Of a DNA stretch of 64,000 bases, positions 53,768 to 64,000 are shown in pieces. Positions within the stretch are counted from its first letter, which is position 1. The number at the start of each line of letters is the position of its first letter. The position numbers and the translations under genes are program-made. The DNA lies in assembly GCA_027257055.1 (NCBI GenBank), contig JAPVLO010000039.1, positions 4,494,501-4,558,500 on the forward strand, written 5' to 3'. The notes beneath the pieces were generated by a model, which had not been told where the DNA came from, did no database searches, and saw only the letters and a list, made by a program, of their open reading frames with translations. Source of the DNA: Cephalopachus bancanus (lineage: Eukaryota > Chordata > Mammalia > Primates > Tarsiidae).

Positions 53768-53990
53768 TTTTTTTTTTTTACTGTAGTTTGGGTTCTTTTT
53801 TTTTTTAATATATATTTTTTATTTTAAAATTGTGGGGTACAGTTAAGGGTTAGGTATACAAATATGCATTGTGCAGGTACCTTTGTTGATGAGGTGTGGC
53901 CCCCTTTCCCCAGACAGATATTGACTACTGTTAATCCACCTCCCTTCCCCTCCCGGCCCCTCCCCCATAATTTGCTTGTTGTGTTCATTG
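53768..53990 (-). mobile_element. L1 3' UTR end, type A, antisense
   Basis: Poly-T start, then 'gttaagggttaggtatacaa', 'tgcaggtacctttgttgatg' and 'aggtgtggcccc', the reverse complement of 34190-34265. The G-rich 3' UTR stretch appears as 'cctcccttcccctcccggcc'. Confidence 0.82.
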
Positions 53991-54080
53991 TTGTGAATTC
54001 ACTGCCTAGAAGAGCATCATGGACATAGTACCCATTCAGCAACTACTGTGGAAAGATATGAGTGAATAAATAAATGGCTG
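53991..54080 (+). repeat. L2 3' terminus
   Basis: 'ttcactgcctagaagagcat', 'catagtacccattcagcaac' and 'gagtgaataaataaatggct' are a decayed L2 end. Confidence 0.6.
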
Positions 54081-54310
54081 GATGCTGCCCAGGAAGCCTG
54101 GAGAACTTCTGAACCACATAGGTACGTGTCTCCCTCATGGGGTAGAGAACGGACTCAATAAAGAGTTCCTGAGACTCCATGGGCCACATGGGTTGAGCCA
54201 TCCCATTTCCAACAAATCATTTAAGTGACCACAAGAGAAGAAGTGCGGGCCTGGGATGTGCCACAAGGACTTGTTTAAGAGATTCGCATCATTTGCTTTG
54301 TAGTATTTCT

Positions 54311-54625
54311 TTTTTAAAATTTTTTTAATTTTTTAATTTTTTTGAGTCAGAGTCTCACTCTGTTGCCCAGGCTAGAGTGCAGTGGCACGCTCACGGCCAC
54401 CACAGACTCAACCTTCTGGACTCAGACGATCTTTCCGTCTCAGTCTTCCAAGTAGCTGGAACAACAGGAGTGTGCTACCATGCCCGGCTAATTTTTTTTA
54501 TGTATTGCAGAGACAAGGTCTCGCCAAGTGGTCCAGGCTGGTCTCGAACCCCTGGGCTTAGGCATTCCTTTCACCTCGGCCTCCCAAAGTGCAGGAATTA
54601 CAGGTCTGAGCCACCAGGACCAGCC
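54311..54625 (-). mobile_element. Alu, intermediate type, antisense, with target-site duplication
   Basis: Perfect 17-bp duplication tgctttgtagtatttct at 54294-54310 and 54626-54642. The right arm reads (minus strand) 'gtggccgtgagcgtgccact', one step before the perfect hairpin of the youngest copies. Confidence 0.97.
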
Positions 54626-54642
54626 TGCTTTGTAGTATTTCT

Positions 54643-55129
54643 AATAGAGAACAGGGGAGGTCTGCCTCCTGGGGCCCTCAACTAAACTATGAAAGTTGAA
54701 GATGGGATATGTCTCCACTGGGAACAATCGAGTTACAAGGTCTCTGGCTCAGGGCTATGACTAGGGGCATGGTTGGAATGCTGTGGAGGGCCAGGGGAGC
54801 GATTGGGGGTCTTCATCAAGCAGACATAGAAAGCAACTCAAGGAAAGATACCTACTGACAGAGAGCCAAGAGACAGTGTGTACGGGAGCTGGACATTACT
54901 AGTGTTATTCTGTGTAGAAAATAAAACAGGCGATGCTAAGAATAAAATACTCTTCTGGCTGTTATCTAATTTAGCATTCTGGATCTCTTATTCACTGTCT
55001 TACTTTTCTAAATGTCTCCAAGTTTCTTAATAAGCATAATCTATGAAATACTTTCAAGATCCAAAATTCATTTATGCACCAGAGGCTAACCTGACCCAAC
55101 CAGTGATTAAGCACTGAAAAGTCAAATGG
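54643..55129. other. Unique sequence, no gene recognised
   Basis: About 490 bp. AT-rich from 54920 to 55080. No family is recognised. Confidence 0.4.
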
Positions 55130-55330
55130 CTGTCACATATTGAGTGCTTGCCAGGAACCAAAGTAGTCTAAGGACGTACCGTGTTTAAACCTCATGGCAA
55201 CCCTGCAAGGGAGGTGGGATTATTATCCCCATTTCATAGATGAGAAAACGGAGGTTTAGGGTGCACAGCTCATAAGTGACAAAGCTGGACTTGAACCCAG
55301 ACCTTCTGGTTCAAACCTATCATGTGTGCT
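55130..55330 (-). repeat. MIR SINE, antisense, near complete
   Basis: 'tattgagtgcttgccaggaa', 'ttaaacctcatggcaaccct', 'ttatccccatttcatagatg' and 'ggacttgaacccagaccttc' are antisense MIR. Confidence 0.9.
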
Positions 55331-55920
55331 ATATGCAAACCCAGCAATATGTGAACTTTGAGCTAGATGGAAAAAGAATAGAATAAGGGACAATTGGCAA
55401 TCAAAGGCCTCCCCTCTGCTCAGTCACCTGCTTGTTGAGTGAAGAAGACACTCCCAGGTCGTGACGCTGTGGTATTTCCACACCTTATAAAATGCTCTTC
55501 TGTGAATGTCACTGAGTGCTGGTGCCATGAAAAGGCGGTAAAGTTTAAACCCCATTCCTAATGTGGAAACTTTCACTTGACTGCCAATTCCCATCATTAC
55601 GGGTTTTTAATCTTTATGATATCTGCAATATGACTGACATTATGTCTTGTTCTTTTACCAGGATCCCCTTACGTAGAAGACAGAACAAATAAACTTCAAA
55701 CTATCCAAACAGAAAGACCCATGTTGAGAGAGGAAGAGGAGAAAAATCACCCTTATTTTTCACCGCAAAGCAGGATGTCCACAATAAAAATCACATAGAG
55801 GTAACGGAGAAGGGGAAAGGGAACTCGTGAGTTGAATACCTGAATAGAATATTCATTCATATTCAATTAATTGAAATCAATAAATAGTACATTGAACATG
55901 ATGCCAAGGGGTTAAGAGAA
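55331..55920. other. Unique AT-rich sequence, no gene recognised
   Basis: No repeat is certain. 55840-55890 has 'tattcattcatattcaatta' and 'attgaaatcaataaatagta'. Confidence 0.4.
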
Positions 55921-56095
55921 ATGGCTCTGGAGTCAGGAAGACTCCTGGTCCCACCATGTAACTGACTTTAGGAAATGTATTTAATCTCTCTGAATCTCAG
56001 TGTCTTCATCTGTGAAATGGGAATGGTAAGTATCTGCCTCACAGAGCTGTTCTGTAGAATCAACTAGCTCAAATGAGAGAGAAGCAGATCTGGGC
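55921..56095 (+). repeat. MIR SINE, near complete
   Basis: 'ggctctggagtcaggaagac', 'ctctctgaatctcagtgtct', 'tcatctgtgaaatgggaatg' and 'ctcacagagctgttctgtag' are MIR. Confidence 0.9.
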
Positions 56096-56689
56096 TTCCA
56101 ATGTGTCTTTTCCCAAAGTCCATTTACTGGCTCCTACAAAACACTCCAAGACATCCCTCCCCACTCGACCAATGCCCTGAGTTCAGGGAGAGAGGCTGCA
56201 GCCCCTCACGGGGACACAAAGAGCAAGTGGGAGACATTCCAATCAGGCACCGTCACTCAGTGGGATGAATAGAAAAAACATTTTCAGAACCGACTTCAAA
56301 GCATGAGTTTTGAGGCCATCACAGAGCCCAGATGGGAGCACAGGCAGAGGCTGGATGACAGAGGAAGTCCAGAGAGCAGCCCAAGCTCACATAGGTGGAG
56401 AAAAAACCACCGGAAAACATAGGATTTATCCAAATTCCACCAGCCCACTGCTAGCAACAAAAGCAGAAAATGCAACGGGCCATTCTCATCCCCCATCACT
56501 GTGTGCCCAACTCACATTCCAAATCCCTGCGTGTTTATTCTCAGGGCCTTTAAATACCTGCCCCATCTCTACCAACACAGATCATGAATGAACCAATAAA
56601 ACACAGGAAAGGGGGAAAGGGAAGGGGCTTGGGTGGATCCTATGATCACAGATCACATGATGTCCTGGACATCCCACCAGGTAGGAAGA
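56096..56689. other. Unique sequence, no gene recognised
   Basis: No clear repeats. The plus frame at 56310-56591 (93 codons) has no domain. Confidence 0.4.
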
Positions 56690-57010
56690 AGGGGAAGAGT
56701 CCGGGGAGGGAAGAGGATGGTGTGTCACAAGGAGGTCTTGGATTCCGACGGCACAGGCACAGAAGGAGGTGGCACCATGCCGTGCGTGTAGAGAGCAGAG
56801 CGCACAGCCCTGTGCACCGCAGGCTCAGGAGCAGGGTGGCAGGCATCTGAGGAGGGAGAGGGCACGGGGCTGGCCCAAGATGTTTGATTGCAACGCCAAG
56901 GATGTTAGATCTCATTAGGTAGCAATGGGGAGCCAGTGAAGGGTTGTGAGCTATAGAAGTGTGGGATCAGACCTGGTGTTTGTAAAAGTGAACCATGGGT
57001 GTGGGTGACA
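56690..57010 (-). repeat. L2-like LINE fragment, antisense
   Basis: 'gccaaggatgttagatctca' followed by 'gcaatggggagccagtgaag' and 'ggttgtgagctatagaagtg' is the antisense L2-type block. The CpG-containing first half (56740-56830) is less certain. Confidence 0.6.
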
Positions 57011-57064
57011 GGATATAGAGCAGGTCAGTTAAGAGTCTTCATGGCTGAATTAAAGAGGATGTTG

Positions 57065-57192
57065 GAGGCCAGGTGTGGTGGCTCACACCTGTAATCCCAG
57101 CACTTTGGGAGGCTGAGGCAGGAGGATTGCTTAAGGACAGGAGTTCAAGACCAGTTCAAGCAATACAGTGAGACCTTGTCTCTTAAAAAAAA
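57065..57192 (+). mobile_element. Free left Alu monomer with target-site duplication
   Basis: A single arm from 'ggccaggtgtggtggctcac' to 'gagaccttgtctcttaaaaa'. The duplication aattaaagagga at 57048-57059 and 57193-57204 shows that the monomer moved as such and is not a truncated dimer. Confidence 0.94.
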
Positions 57193-57204
57193 AATTAAAG
57201 AGGA

Positions 57205-57405
57205 CCTTGAGTACTAATCCCAGCCCCCTTTCTCACCACTGTGCAACCTTGAGCAAGTTTCTTAGCTTTTCTAAGACTCAGTTTCCTCAAGCATAAAACA
57301 GGGAAACAAACCCTGCATACCTAGTCAGAGAGTTGCAAGGATTAACTAAGATAAGGGGCATGTTATGCTTGGCAAGATGTCTGGCACATCAACCTCAGTT
57401 GTCAC
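57205..57405 (+). repeat. MIR SINE
   Basis: 'gtgcaaccttgagcaagttt', 'ctcagtttcctcaagcataa' and 'gagttgcaaggattaactaa' are a clear MIR. Confidence 0.88.
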
Positions 57406-57408
57406 AGG

Positions 57409-57480
57409 TGATGGAGAGGATGATGACAATGAGGATGGTGATGGTGGTGCTGAGGATGATGGTGGTGATGATCGTGATCT
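57409..57480. repeat. GATGAT/GGTGAT microsatellite
   Basis: 'gaggatgatgacaatgagga' and 'tggtgatggtggtgctgagg', irregular trinucleotide repeats of about 72 bp grown at the 3' end of the MIR, where MIR has a short GAT/TTAT stretch. Confidence 0.9.
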
Positions 57481-57559
57481 CATCTAAATACAAAGCCCTT
57501 CCATCCAAGAGGCAGTTCTGCCACTGATTGGACTATTGACTGGCTTCCCCTCACGTCAC

Positions 57560-57790
57560 AGACACAGACATTAGCCCTGTTCTTTATGGAAAGCCAACAC
57601 AAGAAACTCAGTTCACCTCTGCCTGACTGTGGGACCACAGCAGGTTCCCACCCTGTGGAGGCCTCTTTTTGCCCCATCTGTACAGTGGAGATGATAGTGC
57701 GATCTACCTACCTGTAGAGATTAAATGAGATAGTACCTGTTATGCACTGGGGAGAGAGCTGGGCACTAACCTATGTGTTAGTTATTTCAA
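57560..57790 (+). repeat. MIR SINE
   Basis: 'ctttttgccccatctgtaca', 'ctacctacctgtagagatta' and 'aatgagatagtacctgttat' are MIR core and 3' end. Confidence 0.8.
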
Positions 57791-58139
57791 CAATACTCAG
57801 TAGTTGGTGGGACCAATGTGACATAACACACAACCATCAAGCCACATGCACCCTCAGGGGATGTCCATAAGGGATATACCCACAAGGGTATCCACAAGGC
57901 CATGGGGTGTGGGATGTGGTTAGGTGTCCCGTCTTCCTCTCCTGGGTACCGACATTGTTCACAGGCCTTTCTGTTCCAGAATAGCCAATCCATCAAGTGC
58001 CTTTGTTGTGCATTTACAGTCCCACTAATTGTGAGACTTACCATCCATGACAGAAAACCAAATGTCTTTTGCTGGTGAAAGTGAAAGTGAACACAGACAT
58101 GTGTGAGGGTATCTGGACTCCCAGCCAGTAAAGCCACTT
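57791..58139. other. Unique sequence, no gene recognised
   Basis: Repeat-free. The 116-codon minus-strand frame (57787-58137) shows no domain. Confidence 0.4.
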
Positions 58140-58500
58140 CATTCTGATGAATTGCGACACATGGAAATCAATCCAGGTCACTTAGGAGAACAACTTGGTA
58201 TTTGGTGTCCAAACGAATCACTGCTAATTTATTACGGGCTATTTGATTAAATACACAAGAAGGGAATGAGTCGATGTGGAATGTCTGTGGGTGAATTGTC
58301 TCACGGCTCATTTGCAAGTGTGTCTCTAATGCTCGGCAAAAAAGTAAACTATTCCAAAGCATTCTAAAGTTATCCAGGTGGTTTATCCATATTGTGGTTG
58401 ATTTTTTTTCTAATGATTGATTTTCTGCCACTCCTGGGAAATGGGGCAAGATATAAGAAAAATAAGCCAATATCAGGAAGTCAGCCAAAAACAAAATATG
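58140..58500. other. Repeat-free AT-rich block, possible conserved non-coding element
   Basis: 'gaatcactgctaatttatta', 'cgggctatttgattaaatac', 'cagctattccaaag'-like and 'gattttttttctaatgattg' contain several homeodomain-type cores (TAATTT, TGATTA, TAATGA). It also contains more CpG than its AT content predicts. No open frame has a domain. Confidence 0.4.
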
Positions 58501-58869
58501 ACATCCAGAGGGAGGGGATAGTGTATATTAAACTCCACCCCAAAGTCCTTCTTTTTAACCACCCCATCTAGAGTCAGTTCCATCACATTTGATGTTCTCT
58601 GTGCATCATGCCACCATGTGCAAATGGGTATTTATTTGATTGTGTGTCTATAGTCTATCTTCTTAATGTATGGAATGAAACTGGAGAGCTTATAAAAGCC
58701 AGTTCAAGTATGTCCACACATGAACCCTCAGTACAAAAACAGTGACTGGGGAGGAAGAGGACCAGGTGTAACTGGATTAAGTCCCCCAACAATCCCCAGG
58801 AGTCCCTCCTCCTCTCCATCTCCACTTGAAACTAGCCCCAAGAAGACCGGCTATCAGAAAATATCTCAG
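58501..58869. other. Unique sequence, no gene recognised
   Basis: AT-rich in the first half. No repeat is identified. Confidence 0.4.
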
Positions 58870-59162
58870 GGCTGGGCTCAGTGGCTCAGCCTGTAATCCC
58901 AGCACTTTGGGAGGCCGAGGCGAGTGGATGGCCTGAGCCTGCGGGTTCAAGACCAGCCCAGGCAACTTGGCGAGACTGTGTCTCTACAATAAATAAAAAA
59001 TTAGCCAGGCATGGTAGTGTGTACCTGTAGTTCCGGCTACTTGGAAGGCTGAGGTGGGAGGAAAGTCGAAGCCCAGCAGATCAACACTGGGGTGGCCGTG
59101 AGTGTGCCACTGCACTCCAGCCTAGGTGACGGAGTGAGACTTCAACTCAAAGAAAAAAAAAG
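58870..59162 (+). mobile_element. Alu, young lineage-specific type
   Basis: 'ggctgggctcagtggctcag', 'gcctgcgggttcaagaccag' (B-box stem half formed), 'ctacaataaataaaaaatta' and 'cttcaactcaaagaaaaaaa'. The right arm has lost the perfect hairpin ('ggggtggccgtgagtgtgcc'). Confidence 0.95.
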
Positions 59163-60384
59163 AAACATCCCAGGATGGCTACACGGGAGATTCCAAGCAG
59201 CTTCTGCTCTGCCATCTTCATGAGCTATCATAAAGAGGGGGAACTGACTTACAAATTCTAGTGCAGAGTGGCTCTCACACATACATCCCAGTTTTCCTTC
59301 TGATTTCAAAATATCATGGAGGCAGCTTGTCTGCTCTAAATCCTCCATTATCTGAATGATCCATGCCATCCCTTCTACTCAGTATCTCCCCAAGGTCACA
59401 GCCATGGTCACAAGCCCAGGGGTTCCCACTTTCCTGACATCGCCACTGGCTCCTGTTTACCAGTGATGACCAGAGGAATTGTTGCCTGTGTTCTAACTGA
59501 ACAATGTCTGAGTGTCTAGGGTTCTTCCAAGTGCTGTTCCTCAGCCTCCAGAAACTCAAAAACCAACCCACGTAAGAATATGGATGTGGCTACAGTGGCA
59601 TTTGACCAGAGGTACAGCTGTCTTCGGCTCCCGGTCCTGGAGGTGAGACACCCCACCAGGATGACCACACATCTGCTAGAGAACTGAGAATGCTAGGCGG
59701 ATTCCCAAAGTCCACTGGACGGTGTGGCCCAGCCCTTTGTCCAATGCATGTGGTTTTCATCTTACTACAAGTCCTCTTGTGGTTGTAAATAACAAATCTA
59801 TTCTGTAAGTGACAGGTAGTTGGAATTGCACCTCTACCTTCTGGCAAACCCAGAGATCTCCTCTCATGACAGAGGAGGCAGTGAATGAACCCAATACTAA
59901 ACAAGGACTTATTTCTTTATCAATCAGGAAGAAACTGTTAAAGGAGACTCATACCACTGAGTAGAGATGTCTCTGTGTCCCCAAGAACAGACACAGGCAT
60001 GTTCTACAAATCAAAGCTTTTTTATCATTTCTTATTAGACCAAGAAAAAAAATGAGATTATCTAAGAAGAGAGCCAGAGGGACACAATCAGTGGTAGGAA
60101 ACGAAAATTCAATCCAGGGAGATGACATCCTCAAATGGCAGAAGGTGATATTGTGGGGGAGTAAGGAAAGAAATGCTCTCCTCTGTTATCTTTAACAACT
60201 ATCTACTAATTCCTGGGAGCAGTGGATACAACCAACATGGCTCCTAACACATCAAGCCCACAGTCCCATGTCAGGGACAGACAGGAAACATTAGACAGCT
60301 ACATGGCTGCAAGAGACTAAAAGTAGATGAGAAGTCACTGAGAGCTGGGGAGGGGAAGAAGAAGAAGGATGAGACTATAAAGGA
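59163..60384. other. Unique sequence, no gene recognised
   Basis: 1.2 kb with no sure repeat and no coding domain in any frame. Confidence 0.4.
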
Positions 60385-60540
60385 CCAGGCTTCCCTGCGG
60401 GTGATAAAAATGTCCCCACATATGCCGTGACGCTGATTGCACGACTCCGCAGATACAATAGAAATGGCTGAATTATACACATTAAATGAGTGCATGGCAG
60501 GGCATGGGAATTATAACTCAATAAAGCCGTTATTTCAAAA
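60385..60540 (+). mobile_element. L1M 3' UTR end
   Basis: 'gggtgataaaaatgtcccca', 'gaaatggctgaattatacac' and 'ggaattataactcaataaag' form the ancient L1 3' end. It is the same family as 3716-3866. Confidence 0.82.
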
Positions 60541-61040
60541 GAAAAAAATAATTACCATTTGATGCGGCAATTCCACAACTGGGTATCTACCCAAAGGAAG
60601 ATAATTCCTTCTACCACAAAGACACCTGCTCTTGCACATTTACTGAAGCACTACCCACAACAGCAAAGACATAAAATCAACCCAGGTGCCCATCCACAGT
60701 GAACTGCACAACGAAAATGGGTCCACATATACCATGGAATACTATGCAGCCATAAAAAGAGCAAAATAATGTCCTTTGCAGTGAATGAATACAGAAACAG
60801 AAAATCAAATAATGCCACATGTTCTCACTTATAAGCTGGAGCTAAACATTGGGTACCCACGGATATAAAGAGACATCAGAGACGCCTAAAGAGAGAAGGA
60901 GGGAAGGGTTAAAAAAACTACTTGTTGGGTATTACATTTGCTTCCAAGTGATGGATTCGGTAGAAGTCCAGACCTCACCATCACATAATATACTCATGAA
61001 ACAAACCTGCACATGCAACCCCTGAACCTCAATTTTTTGG
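60541..61040 (+). mobile_element. L1 3' end, type B (L1PB/L1MA-like), sense
   Basis: 'attaccatttgatgcggcaa', 'gaatactatgcagccataaa', 'tgccacatgttctcacttat' and 'acaaacctgcacatgcaacc'. 5' truncated at nearly the same point as the copy at 52726-53287. It sits directly in the tail of the older L1M end. ORF2 remains are broken. Confidence 0.92.
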
Positions 61041-62440
61041 AAAGATGTGACCACCTGCCTCCTGGGCCAGCCCTCCTGCACCCAGATCACCAAGGAGGAC
61101 CCTAGCACCTTCAAGTTGAAGGAAGCTGTTCTCCACCCTGGAAAACTGAGCCCGTTGTGCTGGAGTATGTGTCCTCCAACCCCTGGTCTTCCTGTCTTCC
61201 CAGTCCCTCCCTCTCCATCTCCTTCTGGCCCTGGACAACTGCTCCACACATTCCCAGCTGCCCTGTCCCCGGCATCTCCCAACAGAGCCCTGACCCAACG
61301 CGTAACCAGAGATGACAAGACCAAGAGGGTGTTCACTCCATCCTGACTCTGGCAGTCCCAGTAGTTTGGAAATAGGCAGCTTTCTCAGGCAGCTGTCTTA
61401 CTCCTAAGTGGAACTGCTGGAGGCCACAGGCCCTACTTGACATATAACTGCAGACCTTCAATTTCCACACTTTGCCACGGATGGTGTCCTCTGAAATAAA
61501 CTTGGATGGAAGAGAAATAAATCTGCTCCATCAAATCTTTCTTTTTCCTGAATGATGAGAGGTCATTCTAACCTTGCCATGAGCTCAGGAAGAACTCTGC
61601 CTTTGAGCTGGAGACAAAATGAGTGACGAGATTTCAAAGCTTCTCACCCCGGAAATAAAAAACAGCCAACAAAAGGCAGTCTTCCCTGTGTCCTCACACC
61701 CTGTGGCACCGTGTTAGATGGGTGAATAAATTAACTAATGAATGAACAGATGACAGATGAAATGAGGTCCTCAAAAGAGTAATATCGGGTGGACTCAATT
61801 TCTCAATGGACATGATGCACTGGGAAGAAGAATTCTCATTAATTCCAGGCTCATCTTCCTACACTTAAGTTATAACAGAAGCCAAGACCACGATCTTCAA
61901 GGAATTTCTACTAAAATACATCAGAGGGTAGAGCAAGTGACCCTCTCACCCCCAAAGAAGGGAGCAGGCTCTCCAGGGAGGACTGAGAAACCTCACAGAG
62001 ACAAGAGAATTAAGAAACTCTCTGAGGCAAAGATCATTAAGATGGGTTATTGGTAGTAATCATCACAAAAAAGTCTATATGAAAACAGAAATGGAAATGC
62101 ATTCAAAACCATGCATCGCCCCCCTTCCCTGATGTCTGCCATGGCCTGACTTTTGCACACTGGCTTTCTTTTGTACTCTTCCTCCCAACTAATTAAGTTA
62201 GAATTCCTTGGTAAAACAGATCTGCTTCCAGAAACATCTATAAGGCAGGAAAGAAGGAGAATGTCTGCTCCCCACTATCCAGCATTCAAAATACAGAATT
62301 AAGAATTTTTTAGTTTGTAAAGAAAAAAATATTAGATGAAGCTATGGATCTCCATTTTACCCATGTCTGTTGATACTTAATAATAACTGTCAGAATGAGG
62401 ACCCAGAATTCATTGAAATCAATAAATATTTTGACTTGTT
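61041..62440. other. Unique sequence, no gene recognised
   Basis: 1.4 kb. Pyrimidine-rich at 61140-61260, AT-rich after 61500. No repeat or gene is recognised. The 134-codon minus frame at 60932-61336 overlaps L1 and has no domain. Confidence 0.4.
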
Positions 62441-62454
62441 AAAAACAAATTGAG

Positions 62455-62744
62455 AGCTGGGCTCAGTGGCTTAGCCTGTAATCCCGCACCTTTGGGAGGC
62501 TGAGGTGAGTGGATTGCCTGAACCCGCGGGTTCGAGACCTGCCTGGGCAGCGAGACCTCATCTCTACAATAAAATCAAAAAATGAGCCGGGCGTGGTAGC
62601 GCATACCTGTAATTCCAGCTACTCGGAAGGCTGAGGCGGAAGGATCACTGGAGCCCAGCAGGCGAGGCTGCGGTGGCCGGGAGCGGCCACTGCACTCCAG
62701 TCTGGGCGACAGAGTGAGACTCCAACTCAAAAAAAAAAGCAAAA
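62455..62744 (+). mobile_element. Young Alu with target-site duplication
   Basis: Perfect 14-bp duplication aaaaacaaattgag at 62441-62454 and 62745-62758. A box TGGCTTAGCCTG at 62467-62478. T-arm-like stem-loop at 62526-62542 (GCGGG/CCTGC with one G-T pair). The right-arm hairpin is intact. Confidence 0.97.
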
Positions 62745-62758
62745 AAAAACAAATTGAG

Positions 62759-63034
62759 GTTGGGCATGGTGGCTTACACCTGTAATCCCAGCACTTTGCG
62801 AGGCTGAAGCAGGAGAATTGCTTAATCCCTAGAGTTCAAGACCAGCCTGAGCAACATAATAAGACCTAGTCTCTACAAAAATTTGTTTCAAATGAGCCAG
62901 ACATGGTGGTACGCACCTATAGTCCCAGCTATTCAGGAGGCTGAGGCAGAAGGATCACCTGAACCCAGGAGGTCTAGGCTGTGGTGAGCCATGATTGTGC
63001 CACTGCTCTCCAGTCTAAGTAACAGAGTGAGATC

Positions 63035-63038
<4 letters not shown>
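62759..63038 (+). mobile_element. Alu (older type)
   Basis: 'gttgggcatggtggcttaca' to 'agtgagatcctgactcagag'. The ancestral B box is 'tagagttcaagaccagcctg'. Its A tail has been replaced by (GA)n. Confidence 0.94.

Positions 63039-63068
<30 letters not shown>
63039..63068. repeat. (GA)n microsatellite at an Alu tail
   Basis: About 15 GA units where the Alu tail should be, preceded by 'ctcagagagagagag'. Confidence 0.95.
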
Positions 63069-63704
63069 TGAGTTTTAACCATGGGCCAAAGAAGAGTGTG
63101 CTCATACTTCTTGGAAATACTAATGTGTAAGACCCCTTCCAGGGGCAAAGACTAAGGGTCAGGCAGCAAACCGCCTCCTCCCATTTCCTGACCCTTCCTG
63201 CCCTATGGGTATAGACAGTCACAGTGTTAGATTGGGAGGAGGGCAGAAGAAATGGAAGAAATTTGGGAGTTTACAAAACCCCAATATATAATAAAACCTT
63301 TAGGAAAGCCCCTTTCTTTGCATAAGGTTTAATCCTGGCATTCCCCAGTTCTCCTGCCACAGGGGTCTGCCAGGTAGCTGATGAAATCTCACCCAAACGC
63401 CTCTGTGTTGCAGTGCACACTACAGCACGACCTGGGCACCGGGGTTGGCTTTAGAGAACGCACATCAAGGAGGACTGTGGACAGTGTTCGATGCCACGGA
63501 GAAGACAAGGAAGATAAGGACTGGGAAGTGCCTGGCAGGTTTGGCAGCATGGGGAGGTGGCATGGGTGTCTTTCCCAGAGAAGTCTAGTGGCAGGCCCAG
63601 GAGGCAGACTATGGTAGGTTGAGACCAAAGAAGATATGCAGTGTAGACCACTCTTTAGACGTCTGGATAGAAATGAGAGAAAAGCAAAAGGTGGAACATC
63701 GCGT
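63069..63704. other. Unique sequence, no gene recognised
   Basis: About 640 bp. No repeat and no convincing exon; overlapping frames of 60-80 codons on both strands. Confidence 0.4.
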
Positions 63705-64000
63705 ATTCAGCACGTATTTAACAACATCCCACCAACCACAGGCACCACGTTAGATCTTGTGGAAGAGATGAACAGAAGACAGGAGACTCAAACATGTGCA
63801 GAAATCCAAGACCCCTGCCCTCCTAGAGCTTATGGTCTACAGAGAGACAAAACAAATAGATGGGCAGCCATAACGTAATGTGAGAACACACAGGTAGCAG
63901 CAGAGCCCATCCCAAACTTGGGAAGTCAGGTTACCCTTCTTGGAGAAAGTGACTTAGGACTTCCTAGAGGAGGTGGCCTATGAGAAGTTAAGAATGTGTA
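63705..64000 (-). repeat. L2-like LINE fragment, antisense, runs off the window
   Basis: 'cagcacgtatttaacaacat', 'ccctgccctcctagagctta', 'tggtctacagagagacaaaa' and 'gacttcctagaggaggtggc' follow the antisense L2-type order from its terminus. Confidence 0.65.

Overview
This window is primate nuclear DNA from a gene-poor stretch, either intergenic or inside a long intron. I found no protein-coding exon, tRNA, rRNA or convincing promoter. Every long open frame either lies in repeats or shows no recognisable protein. About 30 Alu elements or Alu monomers prove a primate. The younger Alus are not the AluJ/S/Y types of monkeys, apes and humans, and they do not resemble lemur or loris Alus as I know them. 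They share a derived left arm (GGCTCAGCCTG, then GCGGGTTCGAGACCCGC), an ACAATAAATC linker, a GTGGCC/GGCCAC hairpin in the right arm, and a tail beginning CCAACTCAAAA. By elimination I infer a tarsier. This was not checked against a reference.

Layout. 1-9.5 kb: MaLR LTRs, Alus, a Tigger/MER2 copy, a split MER5-type element and a purine tract. 9.5-21 kb: mostly older or unique DNA with GGAT-type microsatellites, L2 and MIR fossils and a 49-bp minisatellite. 21-34 kb: Alu-dense, with two large purine or pyrimidine tracts (25.7 and 29.3 kb) and two more MaLR LTRs. 33-36 kb: nested L1s, an Alu with target-site duplication, and an inverted pair of mariner transposase 3' ends. 36-43 kb: an AT-rich conserved-looking block, then an old antisense L1 that contains a full-length 7SL RNA pseudogene. 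43-64 kb: MIR and L2 fossils, several unique blocks that look like conserved non-coding DNA, L1 3' ends in both orientations, and more young Alus.

No genes work together here. What can be read is retrotransposition history: at least nine insertions have visible target-site duplications or split an older repeat. The most interesting signal is in the young Alu lineage. A one-base deletion brings its Pol III A box closer to the tRNA consensus, and changes on both sides of its B box create a 5-bp stem around a 7-nt loop that resembles a tRNA T arm. Older Alus in the same window lack both. Other items worth checking are the 7SL pseudogene, the mariner hairpin, a diverged duplication at 3.1 and 5.1 kb, a 10-bp perfect hairpin at 45.86 kb, and several repeat-free blocks that may be regulatory.
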